From NCBI GenBank assembly GCA_019261985.1, contig JAFAQY010000071.1:23760-87759 (forward strand): a stretch of 64,000 bases of DNA, given 5' to 3'. The position numbers and the translations under genes are program-made. The notes below the pieces were generated by a model. It was not told the DNA's origin. It searched no databases and saw only the letters and a list, made by a program, of their open reading frames with translations. The stretch is from Bryobacterales bacterium (GTDB taxonomy: Bacteria; Acidobacteriota; Terriglobia; Bryobacterales; Bryobacteraceae). Below are positions 38,192 through 46,091 of the stretch, piece after piece. The stretch's first letter is position 1; each line of letters opens with the position of its first letter.

Positions 38192-40006
38192 CTATTTTGC
38201 CTTCCCTTTCGCAGCCCCTTTACTCGCCGGGGTCGCGGATACCAGCGGAATCTGTTTGGCAACATCCTCCGGCAACGCGAACACCTGGATCGTATTCACC
38301 TTGCGGGTGGACGTAATCTGCTTATTGTAGGCCGCGACGCCGGCGGTCAACTGGCCGTCCCCGGTATACACGGCCACATACTGGCGGCCATTGACGGCGT
38401 AGGTGATGGTCGAATTGGCGACGGGGCCGGGCAGCGTCTGATCCCACAACACCTTGCCGGTCTCCTGATCAAGCGCTCGAAAGTGCTGTCCGAGGTCGCC
38501 GAAGAATACCAGATTGCCGGCGGTGAGCAGGATGGCGCCGTTGATGGGAGCAGGTCCTTTGAAGATGTGGTCGATTTTTCCGGTCGCCGCATTGATTTTT
38601 GAAATCCCGGAGAGCTCGTCGAGCTTCGAGGGATCGCGCACCACGCCGCCGTGGTTGGAGCGTGTGCCGGGTTCGCCGGTCTTCTCCTGATTGCAGGCGT
38701 CCACAAAGGGCACATACAAGGAATTGGTAATGGGGCTGTAGCCTTGCGACCAGTAGCTGCGGGTGTTAAAGAAGCAGACCGTGTTGGTCATGTTCGGACG
38801 CGGCAGCATGGCGCTTTCGTTCAAATACGTGATGCCGTTCTCGTCGACGTTTTTCAAAAAGAAGTTGGGCACGTCGTAGGGCCAGGGGTTGGCCCACAGG
38901 AATTCGCCCGTGCGGCGGTCGAGAGCGAAGACGCCTCCGGATTCACCGGTGGCGAGAACAATATCGCGGCGTTCGCCGGCCTTGATCTTGCGGTTGAACC
39001 ATTTCGCGGTGGCGGGCGTGGGATTGAGCGTGGTCGAGATCAGTATGCGATCGTTCGTCCAGTCTTCATCCCAGTCGTCGCCGGGGAGATGCTGATAGTA
39101 CCAGTTCAGCTTGCCGGTATCGGCGTTAAGGGAGACTGTGGAATTGCTGAACAGATCGGCGGGAGCATGCGTGGGAATCGCATTGAAATCGCCGTGGCGT
39201 TCGAGACGTGTATTCGGCGTCGGATTCGCTATACCCCAAATGATGGAGTTGGTGGTGGGATCGTAGGTGCCGGAGAGGCCCCAGGGGCCGGCGACGCGCT
39301 TGTCGTCGGGAAGCCCGCCCCAGCTATCGCCGCCGGGCTGACCCGTTTCGGCGGCGGTCATGAATTTCCATAACAGCTTGCCCGTCTTGGCATCGTGCGC
39401 ATCGATAAAGCAATTTTCGTGCTTACCGCCACAGGCGCCGCCGGAGATCACTTTATCCCCCGCGACGACGGTGCCTTGCGTAGCTCCGCGTGTTTCAGTT
39501 TTGGCTTCCCAGCGCAACTCACCCGTCCGCGCATCCAGCGCTTCGAGGTAGCTGTCGGGCGAAGTCCAGAAGACCATGTCATAGCCGATGGATATGGTTT
39601 TCGCGCGCGCGCCGGGTTTAATGTTATCCGGCATCTTGCGTTTGTGCTCCCAGATAAGTTCGCCGGTGACGGCGTCGCGGGCTTCGAGGACGGCTCCGGG
39701 CGCTTGCAGGTACATGACGCCATCGTGCACAAGCGGGATTCCCTCCTGCGAGCCCGCGCCCTCCGTAATCGACCAGGCGAGCTTGAGCTGGCCGACGTTG
39801 GATTTATTGATCTGCTGCAACGGCGAGAAGCGCTGCGCATCGTAGGTGCGGTTGTACATCAGCCAGTCGTTGGGGCTGGGGTTCTTGAGGTTGTCCTCGG
39901 TGAGGGGCACAAGGTTGCGGCCCGGTTGTTGACCAATGACGTGAACGGCGAGGAACACGGCGAGCGCGAGCGTCGCGGAAGTGAAGTAGATAATGTGGCG
40001 TTTCAT
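38192..40006 (-). CDS. PQQ-dependent alcohol dehydrogenase-type quinoprotein
   Basis: 604 residues, secreted by an N-terminal signal (about 4-24, IIYFTSATLALAVFLAVHVIG). It is an eight-bladed propeller quinoprotein: NDWLMYNRTYDAQRFSPL opens the first blade, and W-motifs such as AVTGELIWEHK, ARTGELRWEA and AKTGKLLWKF recur. CGGKHENC contains two nonadjacent cysteines, so the methanol-dehydrogenase vicinal disulfide is not evident. The catalytic region HLPGDDWDEDW is typical. It oxidises alcohols or sugars in the periplasm and passes electrons to cytochrome c; candidate acceptors are encoded nearby (43352, 31668). Start is ATG 40006, the first residue of the signal. Confidence 0.92.
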   Translation of the reverse strand: MKRHIIYFTSATLALAVFLAVHVIGQQPGRNLVPLTEDNLKNPSPNDWLMYNRTYDAQRFSPLQQINKSNVGQLKLAWSITEGAGSQEGIPLVHDGVMYLQAPGAVLEARDAVTGELIWEHKRKMPDNIKPGARAKTISIGYDMVFWTSPDSYLEALDARTGELRWEAKTETRGATQGTVVAGDKVISGGACGGKHENCFIDAHDAKTGKLLWKFMTAAETGQPGGDSWGGLPDDKRVAGPWGLSGTYDPTTNSIIWGIANPTPNTRLERHGDFNAIPTHAPADLFSNSTVSLNADTGKLNWYYQHLPGDDWDEDWTNDRILISTTLNPTPATAKWFNRKIKAGERRDIVLATGESGGVFALDRRTGEFLWANPWPYDVPNFFLKNVDENGITYLNESAMLPRPNMTNTVCFFNTRSYWSQGYSPITNSLYVPFVDACNQEKTGEPGTRSNHGGVVRDPSKLDELSGISKINAATGKIDHIFKGPAPINGAILLTAGNLVFFGDLGQHFRALDQETGKVLWDQTLPGPVANSTITYAVNGRQYVAVYTGDGQLTAGVAAYNKQITSTRKVNTIQVFALPEDVAKQIPLVSATPASKGAAKGKAK

Positions 40007-40101
40007 GGCTCGGGGAAAATTATATCGGTTTGGCCGGCGCGTTGCGGAACGAAAGGACTTTTTGAGTTGATTATCGGGTCTGCGAAACAATGGCCTCGAT
40101 G

Positions 40102-40710
40102 CTACTGCGGCCGCCGGAAGAGGCCGCCGTAAACGGCTTTGGCCAGGATGTGGCCCTGCATCGCCTTAAGGACGTTCGCGCGGGTTTCAAACGCGTCGGT
40201 TGTTGGCTTCACGTCCAGTTTTGTGTCAAGCGCGTAAAGCTCAAACATGTAATGGTGGTACGGCCCGTTTGCCGGAGCGCCCGGACCTCGGTACATAGTT
40301 CCCGTGGCGCTAATCTGATAGCTGCCGTCCGCAAGTTGCAGACCTTTTGGGACGCCTTCCGGCAGGCCTGTCGCCGTCGGTGGAATGTTCCAGACAACCC
40401 AGTGCGCTTGATCGTCGCTGGTTTTGTTCCGCACCACGTCCATGTCGTGCATGTTAAGCACGAGGCTCTGAGTGCCGGCGGGGACATTTGCCCACGCTAT
40501 AGCGGGCGACGTGCCCTCGCCAGGCGCTACCCCCGGAGCGGCTTGGCTGAACTTGACCGGAATTTGGCTGCCGTCCGCAAATCCTGAAATCGTCAAAGTC
40601 ATTGCCGGACCGGCAGTGGCGGCAGGAGGCTGATTCGCGCGGCCGCCACCCTGTGCCAATACCGAGACGGTTATTGCAATCGTGAATGTGGCGCTGAGGA
40701 GCAATCGCAT
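40102..40710 (-). CDS. Secreted YbhB/YbcL-type (PEBP-like) protein
   Basis: 202 residues with a signal peptide (about 1-20). The phosphatidylethanolamine-binding fold is marked by ISGFADGSQIPVKFSQ, SPAIAWANVPAGTQSLVLNMHDMD, AHWVVWNIPPTATGLPEG and GPYHHYMFELYALD. YbhB/YbcL proteins are periplasmic or cytosolic with no settled function. Start is ATG 40710; a longer frame would begin before the signal. It lies 96 bases upstream of the PQQ dehydrogenase on the same strand, so the two may be one transcript. Confidence 0.93.
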   Translation of the reverse strand: MRLLLSATFTIAITVSVLAQGGGRANQPPAATAGPAMTLTISGFADGSQIPVKFSQAAPGVAPGEGTSPAIAWANVPAGTQSLVLNMHDMDVVRNKTSDDQAHWVVWNIPPTATGLPEGVPKGLQLADGSYQISATGTMYRGPGAPANGPYHHYMFELYALDTKLDVKPTTDAFETRANVLKAMQGHILAKAVYGGLFRRPQ

Positions 40711-40890
40711 GCGCCTATCGTATCGCGGAATAGGGATGGCCGGAACTCGTCCGGCTGAGCCAGCCGCCTGCATTATTGGCGCTTCAGCGAATCACTGAAT
40801 TAACGATGGCCCCTGTTGTTCTGGTCAGCGGCTCGGTTCCGGGCTTGGCGCCATTTACAGTTTAAGAGCCTTTCCCTCCCCAAGGTCGCG

Positions 40891-41274
40891 ATGCAGGCAT
40901 TCGAACCCTCGCAAATCGGCGCTATCGTAGGTGCTCTAATGGACGCTCTCATTCCGCACCTCACCGATATACCCCAAATCGGCCTTCACAAACACGCTGG
41001 TATCTTGGGCGATCGGGAAGGCTATCCAGATTACAGCCACGACTCCAGCCTCCGCATAGAATTGAAGCTCATATATATCGACAATCCCGAGTTGGAGATG
41101 AAACGACCGCCGACCAAGCGTGAGCCATCCGCCCGCCTAACGCAAAAGGTGACCATCAAAAATGTGGTTCCGGCGACCGATGCAATGCTCCTTATCGCCT
41201 ACCAACTAAAACCCCACACCGACAATCCCTTGGCCATCACGCCGACCATTGTTGACCTAGAAGTATTCTCGTGA
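40891..41274 (+). CDS. Protein of unknown function, first of coupled pair
   Basis: About 127 residues, starting MQAFEPSQIGAIVGALMDAL at ATG 40891 (an in-frame start at 40816 has less support). Soluble, with beta-type segments RIELKLIYIDNPELEM and VTIKNVVPATDAMLLIAYQL. No motif is recognised. The stop overlaps a GTG start by four bases (GTGA, 41271-41274), so it is translated with the next gene. The pair lies between the secreted oxidative block and a pentapeptide gene and looks like an inserted cassette. Confidence 0.55.
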   Translation: MQAFEPSQIGAIVGALMDALIPHLTDIPQIGLHKHAGILGDREGYPDYSHDSSLRIELKLIYIDNPELEMKRPPTKREPSARLTQKVTIKNVVPATDAMLLIAYQLKPHTDNPLAITPTIVDLEVFS

Positions 41275-41600
41275 TCGAACTCGTTGAGGCTCGCGACCGC
41301 CGCCTTTTAGAGGGCGGCGGCCGATGGTTTGGCAACTATGAAGCCCCGTGCGTCATGAGCAAAAAGGGCGCTCAGAAAAGAGCCGTGGATCGACCACTCC
41401 ATGTAAGTTCTTACGGTCGCAAAGAGTCCGAGGGCAAAGGCTTCAACGAAGATACCAATTTCGGAAAGCTGAAGCGCATTCCACACGCAGGATTACAGAG
41501 CTTCTTAAGGAAATGTATTGCCCTGGGTTTGGGGCAGGAAATCTCTCTCTTTGATGAGGAAGGCGATCAAGAAGTAGTGCCGGAGCCCGCCCCTGAATAG
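41271..41600 (+). CDS. Protein of unknown function, second of coupled pair
   Basis: 109 residues, hydrophilic and basic with an acidic end (EEGDQEVVPEPAPE). No family is recognised. The GTG start overlaps the stop of 40891-41274, a strong sign of a real coupled gene. The sequence has no membrane helices or Cys motifs, so a cytosolic binding role is all that can be said. Confidence 0.5.
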   Translation: MIELVEARDRRLLEGGGRWFGNYEAPCVMSKKGAQKRAVDRPLHVSSYGRKESEGKGFNEDTNFGKLKRIPHAGLQSFLRKCIALGLGQEISLFDEEGDQEVVPEPAPE

Positions 41601-41624
41601 TGCGCCGCCGACCAACGCGAATGA

Positions 41625-42225
41625 CTAGTCGATCATCACTGTGCCGTGCGCTAACGGATCAAAGTTCGACGGCCACTGAACGGCCTTGTGGTACCGCAGC
41701 CCACGCAAATCGGCGTCAATCAGATTTGCGCCTAAGAGCGAGGTGCCACCCTCAATAAGTGCATCGACGAGCTTAGCGTTTTGGTGGTTTGCGTTCTGCG
41801 CGTTGTTTTTTCAACCACCATGTGGAACGGGACAGGTCAGCGTTCCGAAGGTTCACTGAACTTAAGTCAACAGTATTGAACCTACAATCTGCTAGCACAG
41901 CACCTTCGAAATTTGCACCCTTTAGATAACAGCCCGGTCCGAAATGGACACCGTGCATGATCGCCCCACGGAAATCGGCGAATTGTAGAGCAGCCTCAGA
42001 GCCGAACCTCGCACCTGTGAGGTCAGCATTTGAAAAATCAGCTTCATCTAAATCACCTTCCCAAGTTCTCGTTTCTTGCTTGTAATTGAGCCTGAACTTC
42101 AGACTACGAAGATTGGCACCAGACAGGTTGGCACGCCTTAAGCAGAGGCCTGTTAAGTCGGCTCCTTCAAGCGATTGTTCAGGGTGGCGGTACAGCAACT
42201 TGTCGTCGCGGTCAAAAATGTCCAT
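41625..42225 (-). pseudogene. Pentapeptide-repeat protein split by a one-base shift in an A run
   Basis: From ATG 42225 the frame encodes MDIFDRDDKLLYRHPEQSLE and then A(D/N)LxxAxL repeats (LEGADLTGLCLRRANLSGAN, LDEADFSNADLTGARF) and stops at 41773. A second frame continues the repeat: AKLVDALIEGGTSLLGANL, IDADLRGLRYHKAVQW, with its own stop at 41625. The junction is an A6 run on the minus strand (41806-41811); one A fewer joins the frames as WLKNNAQNANHQ. This is either a recent inactivation or a homopolymer error. Function is unknown; such repeats form a quadrilateral beta helix. Confidence 0.7.
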
Positions 42226-42359
42226 TACCGTAGTTCCTCTGTCATTGGGACCAGTCGCGTCCCACGGTATTGTATATCGGCCAGTCGCCGGATTTCGGCC
42301 GTCGAGGACACGAAATCCACCACAGCGGACGAAAGAATTGTCCCGATTGCCAGTCTCAT
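42225..42359 (-). CDS. Small 44-residue protein coupled to the pentapeptide gene
   Basis: From ATG 42359 (AAAGGA seven bases before) it encodes MRLAIGTILSSAVVDF and ends with TAATG, so its stop overlaps the pentapeptide start by one base. Sequence IRRLADIQYRGTRLVPM follows. It may be a leader or partner protein. The DNA at its start shares a 19-base match with 61244-61262. Confidence 0.45.
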   Translation of the reverse strand: MRLAIGTILSSAVVDFVSSTAEIRRLADIQYRGTRLVPMTEELR

Positions 42360-42385
42360 AAACGGTCCTTTGTGCAACGGGACCT

Positions 42386-43180
42386 TTAGCGTTTCCAGAG
42401 GCGGTGAGGCAGAAGATAAGTGAAGCCGATGAACTCTTCCCAATGCGTGGAGGTCTTGGTGAAACCGTGATCGAGACCGCCATCGATGACGAGGTCCCTG
42501 CGCAGTGGGCGTGAAACGGCCCAGAGGTTACCGACTGCGTAGGAGCTGAAGTAAGGTTGCGTAAAGTGCCAGAATTCCCCGGCGAGCGTGAATTTGCCAA
42601 GGCGATGTGAAATCGACAGCGTTTGATTTAGCTGCGCACGGCGCGTCCCGAACGCCGTCTGTTCGGCCACGATGAAGTTGGCATCGAAATGAAATCCGCC
42701 CATATCGTTACTAAGCAGGAGTGTTCCGCTCTCTCGGAATGTTCCCAGATCGAGCTCCGGGGCAGGACTTTCGTACAGGCGTCGAACGTATGCGACTGAA
42801 ACCGTCGGTAGAATGCCGCTACCTGCCAGTACCACGGCTTGCGCCCCGATAAAAACTTCACCCGGATGAATTTGCCTGTCCTGCCCCGCGCTGTTGCTGC
42901 TGTGAACATATGGCTCTGTCATGACGAAAAGCTGGAGACGCGGGGTCACCGCCATTTTTGTCACCTGATTAATGCCGATACGGGTGCCAAACTCCGGCGA
43001 GGTGACAGCTCCGAGAGAACCAGTTTCGAACTGAAGATAGCCTACAGGTGTCAGTGTCGCAGGGGTTGAGACGGTCGGGCGAGCCGGGTTAGCTTCGGGA
43101 ATGGGTTCAGAAATGGTCTGCGCGAAGAGAGGCAGACAGAGCAGAAAAAAACGCCCGCAGAGTGCAAAGACTGAGCGCAT
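42386..43180 (-). CDS. Outer membrane beta-barrel-like protein
   Basis: 264 residues with a signal peptide (about 1-21). The rest alternates hydrophobic and polar residues with Tyr/Phe ends, as in small outer-membrane barrels; segments TPATLTPVGYLQFETGSLG, KFTLAGEFWHFTQPYFSSYAVGNLW and DLVIDGGLDHGFTKTSTHWEEF resemble the phenol-degradation MetA-like porin group. A role in export or uptake of small hydrophobic molecules is a guess. Start is ATG 43180. Confidence 0.75.
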   Translation of the reverse strand: MRSVFALCGRFFLLCLPLFAQTISEPIPEANPARPTVSTPATLTPVGYLQFETGSLGAVTSPEFGTRIGINQVTKMAVTPRLQLFVMTEPYVHSSNSAGQDRQIHPGEVFIGAQAVVLAGSGILPTVSVAYVRRLYESPAPELDLGTFRESGTLLLSNDMGGFHFDANFIVAEQTAFGTRRAQLNQTLSISHRLGKFTLAGEFWHFTQPYFSSYAVGNLWAVSRPLRRDLVIDGGLDHGFTKTSTHWEEFIGFTYLLPHRLWKR

Positions 43181-43351
43181 AACGAGTTTTTAGAATAGCG
43201 GTTCAGTGATCCTGCATGCGGGTATGTCTCAAAAAGCGTAATATTTGCACCATTCGCGGAAGGCCCGTAAACATTGGGCTTGACGCGTTGCAAATGTCTG
43301 ATGCAAAACTAAAGCACTTGAAGGATGTACGCCGTGATATTGACGGTCGTC

Positions 43352-43726
43352 TCATTGTCGAAATCCCTCAAACTTAAAATACGGGTCATCGACGGTCTCC
43401 TGAAAACGCGCAATAAGCTGGGCCGCGGTTTTATTTCCCCAACGCTCGAGGAACACTTTGCCCGCTAACGGGGCGACAAAACCCCGAGGCCCGATGAATT
43501 CCTGATAGGAAGCCGAGAGGGAAGTAAGAGGCGGGAGTTCGCTCGTGTCGCCTTTCCGTCCTATCAACTTATTGGTGTGACACTTTCCGCATGTGCGCTC
43601 GTACGCCAGGCGCCCTGCATCCGCCTGCTCTGCGGTGAAGATACGGAAGGAAGCCGCTTGTTGGGCGGTCAGTACGAAGCATCCGAAAGCGACAACGCCG
43701 ACGAGGAGTATCGTTCTGAATATCAT
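43352..43726 (-). CDS. Small secreted c-type cytochrome
   Basis: 124 residues with a signal peptide (about 1-21). The heme motif CGKCH lies at about 46-50, and GPRGFVAPLAGKVFLERWG holds hydrophobic sequence with no obvious Met, so the distal ligand is unclear (one could be in the N-terminal helix). Likely a periplasmic electron carrier; its neighbours include a PQQ dehydrogenase and an outer-membrane protein, so it may accept electrons from the former. Start is ATG 43726. Confidence 0.87.
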   Translation of the reverse strand: MIFRTILLVGVVAFGCFVLTAQQAASFRIFTAEQADAGRLAYERTCGKCHTNKLIGRKGDTSELPPLTSLSASYQEFIGPRGFVAPLAGKVFLERWGNKTAAQLIARFQETVDDPYFKFEGFRQ

Positions 43727-44008
43727 TTCCTTTATTTCGTCTGCGACCGCTCCTCAAGTGTACGTCACTTGGCTCCTGCCTCGGTCAATTTCCCTTATGC
43801 TCTCCCCGCAGCCTGTATGATCAACCCAGGTTAGCTTGAGTTGGCCAGCGTTGATTTATCGATTGTGCTGCCTGTTGGCTTCTGAGAATCCGACGTCATC
43901 GCGGAGGTCGATACGGCCCGGTGTCTTTGTGCGTGCCCATCTCAAGTACTAGAATTGCGGGAGGCGGAAACGCGGCGGCGAGCGTTAACGCAGTAAGGAT
44001 AAATTGCT
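43727..44008. other. Intergenic region
   Basis: No gene is supported. It lies between the divergent cytochrome gene (minus) and the 44009 gene (plus) and should contain promoters for both; no strong -35/-10 pair was identified by eye. Confidence 0.4.
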
Positions 44009-44932
44009 ATGTTGGCTTGGAAGTCGAGAAACGGCCGGGTACGCGGCGGTACACAGGCTGAGGCTTGTGCCACTATCTTGCAAGCCCCGGCTCTTGTGAA
44101 ATGTCGAAGCGCTGAGGGCGGCTTGGCAAGCCGCCGCAGGTTGGCAACCTGTCCCACCTTGCTTTTGGTTGCGGGGATGGTTTCCGCGCAGTGGTTAGAT
44201 TATCCTACGCCGGGGATTCCGCGGACTCCCGATGGGAAGCCGAACTTGTCCGCGCCCGTTCCCAAGGCCGCGGACGGGCATCCTGACCTGTCGGGTTTGT
44301 GGCAGCGGCAGCGGACGCGTCAAACGGTTCAGCGCAGCAACAACGGCCTGGCAATGGGGCCGAACCTGGAGGACTTCATGCGGCCCGGCGAGAAAATCCC
44401 GCCAATGCTCCCGGCCACGGAAGCGCTCTACAAGCAGCGACTGGCGAACTTTATGGCGGACCGGCCTTCCGCGCAGTGCCTGCCGCATGGGATTCCGGAT
44501 CAGATGCTGATTGGAGTGCCGCTGAAGATCGTTCAAAATCCCGGGATCACTTTCATTCTGTATGAAGAGTTCGCGCGCTTCCGCCAGGTGTTTACCGATG
44601 GACGGCCGCATCCGCCGGTAGCCAGTCCGGCATGGCTCGGTTATTCCATCGGATCATGGGACGGGGACTGGTTCGTCGTGGACACCCGCGGCTTCAATGA
44701 TAAAAGCTGGCTGGATGACAGCGGGCGGCCGCACACGGAAATGCTCCACACGATCGAGCGATTTCGCCGCAGGGATTTCGGGCATATGGATATCGAGATA
44801 ACGATTGACGATCCCGGCGCATATACAAAGCCATGGTCTTTCCCGATGCAATTCGTGTTTTTACCCGACACGGAGATGATCGAGGACGTGTGCGATAACG
44901 AGCGGGACTCACGTCACTCGGTGGGGAAGTAG
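44009..44932 (+). CDS. Secreted conserved protein of unknown function, altered N terminus
   Basis: About 307 residues as drawn. The conserved body begins WLDYPTPGIPRTPDGKPN and contains GYSIGSWDGDWFVVDTRGF, DDSGRPHTEMLHTIERFRRR and DIEITIDDPGAYTKPWSF, a family abundant in Acidobacteriota with no known activity. The normal signal peptide would be about LLLVAGMVSAQ, just before this. The first ~55 residues instead read through an inserted palindromic repeat (44118-44156), so the true start is unclear and may be GTG or ATG at about 44168-44177. Confidence 0.75.
   Translation: MLAWKSRNGRVRGGTQAEACATILQAPALVKCRSAEGGLASRRRLATCPTLLLVAGMVSAQWLDYPTPGIPRTPDGKPNLSAPVPKAADGHPDLSGLWQRQRTRQTVQRSNNGLAMGPNLEDFMRPGEKIPPMLPATEALYKQRLANFMADRPSAQCLPHGIPDQMLIGVPLKIVQNPGITFILYEEFARFRQVFTDGRPHPPVASPAWLGYSIGSWDGDWFVVDTRGFNDKSWLDDSGRPHTEMLHTIERFRRRDFGHMDIEITIDDPGAYTKPWSFPMQFVFLPDTEMIEDVCDNERDSRHSVGK
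44118..44156. repeat. Twin-stem palindromic repeat, copy A
   Basis: Inverted pairs GCGGC-TTGGCAA-GCCGC and CAGGTT-GGC-AACCTG, then TCCCA. In opposite orientation it matches 45544-45582 except at three positions, two of which change together and keep the stem paired. It lies in the 5' part of the 44009 gene. Confidence 0.8.
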
Positions 44933-45023
44933 TCAAAGTTCAAATCCCGCCCCGTAACGGGAACCCGAGCCTCGCAATCACCCAAGCGGGAGGATACCGC
45001 CCGTGCGGGGCGTATCAGCTGCA

Positions 45024-45542
45024 ATGAAACTTCTTATGAAAATCTTATTCGTTATTCCAGCCGGCGCCCTAATGCTCTGGGCGGCGACGCATGTGGATTA
45101 TAGCCATTCTACGAATTTTGATAATTACCACACCTATTCCTGGCTCAAGGTCGGGGCGCCCAATTCGCTTTGGCAGGACCGGATTCAGCGTGCCGTAGAT
45201 GCCCAATTAGCGGCGAAAGGTTGGATGCTGGCGCCCTCGGGAGGCGATGCGGCAATCGCGGCCGTCGGCGCCGCTAAGGATGAACAACAACTGAATACGT
45301 TCTACGACGGCATGGGCGGCGGCTGGTATTGGCGCGGAGGCGGCGGCATGGCCACCACCACGGTGGAGACTATTCCCGTGGGTAGCCTGGATGTGGACAT
45401 TTTCGATGCCCAGACCAAGAAGCTAATCTGGCGCGGCACGGCCGAGAAGACTTTGTCTGGAAATCCTGAGAAGAACGAAAAGAAGCTCCAGGACGCGGTT
45501 AAGGATATGTTCAAGAAGTTCCCCCCCGTCGCTAAAGGATAG
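45024..45542 (+). CDS. DUF4136 lipoprotein-like secreted protein
   Basis: 172 residues. Hydrophobic N terminus (about 2-18, LLMKILFVIPAGALMLWAA) acts as a signal. The body has the DUF4136 pattern: VDYSHSTNFDNYHTYSWLK, RIQRAVDAQLAAKGW, VGSLDVDIFDAQTKKLIWRG and KKLQDAVKDMFKKFPP. DUF4136 proteins are periplasmic or outer-membrane and of unknown role. Start is ATG 45024; an in-frame GTG at 45003 adds seven residues before the signal. Confidence 0.9.
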   Translation: MKLLMKILFVIPAGALMLWAATHVDYSHSTNFDNYHTYSWLKVGAPNSLWQDRIQRAVDAQLAAKGWMLAPSGGDAAIAAVGAAKDEQQLNTFYDGMGGGWYWRGGGGMATTTVETIPVGSLDVDIFDAQTKKLIWRGTAEKTLSGNPEKNEKKLQDAVKDMFKKFPPVAKG

Positions 45543-45543
45543 G

Positions 45544-45582
45544 TGGGGCAGGTTGCCAACCTGCGGCGGATTGCCAATCCGC
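45544..45582. repeat. Twin-stem palindromic repeat, copy B
   Basis: TGGGG then CAGGTT-GCC-AACCTG and CGGATT-GCC-AATCCG. Reverse complement of copy A apart from three positions. It lies immediately after the DUF4136 stop. Confidence 0.8.
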
Positions 45583-45638
45583 TTGGCCGTAAGTCCGAAC
45601 CGGACAGGCCGGTTCGCAACGGCCGGGGGTGAATCACA

Positions 45639-46082
45639 TCACTGTTTAGCCCGTTGCGTTAGCCGGTGCTCAGCGGCGCGCGTCATATTTTTTACGAACT
45701 CGACGCGGCGGAAGCGCAGCGCCGACCAATCCTCATCTATGGCGACCATACGCACCGGCTCGAAGCCTTCCGCTCCCAGCGAATTCCAACCTGAGTCGCG
45801 GTTGATCTGCGATTTGTACTTTTTCGAGCTGCCCTTCGGATAGGCGAACCAAATCACGGCGTCGCCCTCCGCTTTCTTGGCAATCGCCGGCGCAAGGCGC
45901 TCCACTTCTTCCTGCTTCATTACAAACGTCAATGAGAACTGTACCGACTTCGCCTTCTTCAGATCTCGAACCACCTCCACAGCCTTCAGCGATTTTAATT
46001 CCCGCTCGAAGCTTTCGGGAGCATTCAAGATGACGATCTGCTGTTGGTCTTTAAGATTGAGCTTGTCGAAAACGGAGGCCAT
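45639..46082 (-). CDS. Conserved protein of unknown function (DUF3052-like)
   Basis: 147 residues, cytosolic. The segment FDKLNLKDQQQIVILNAP opens it, and GDAVIWFAYPKGSSKKYKSQ plus DWSALRFRRVEFV follow, a pattern found in short conserved hypothetical proteins sometimes called DUF3052. No catalytic residues are evident. It lies nine bases after the sulfotransferase gene on the same strand, so the two may be an operon. Confidence 0.78.
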   Translation of the reverse strand: MASVFDKLNLKDQQQIVILNAPESFERELKSLKAVEVVRDLKKAKSVQFSLTFVMKQEEVERLAPAIAKKAEGDAVIWFAYPKGSSKKYKSQINRDSGWNSLGAEGFEPVRMVAIDEDWSALRFRRVEFVKNMTRAAEHRLTQRAKQ

Positions 46083-46091
46083 GATCGTTCG

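Noticed and set aside
41806..41811. Programmed -1 frameshift in the pentapeptide gene
   Set aside because: Joining the frames needs a +1 shift (one A skipped), not the -1 shift that A-rich slippery heptamers give.
44934..44975. Possible tRNA T-arm (AGTTCAAATCCC)
   Set aside because: No matching acceptor, D-arm or anticodon arm around it; it lies at the end of a coding region.
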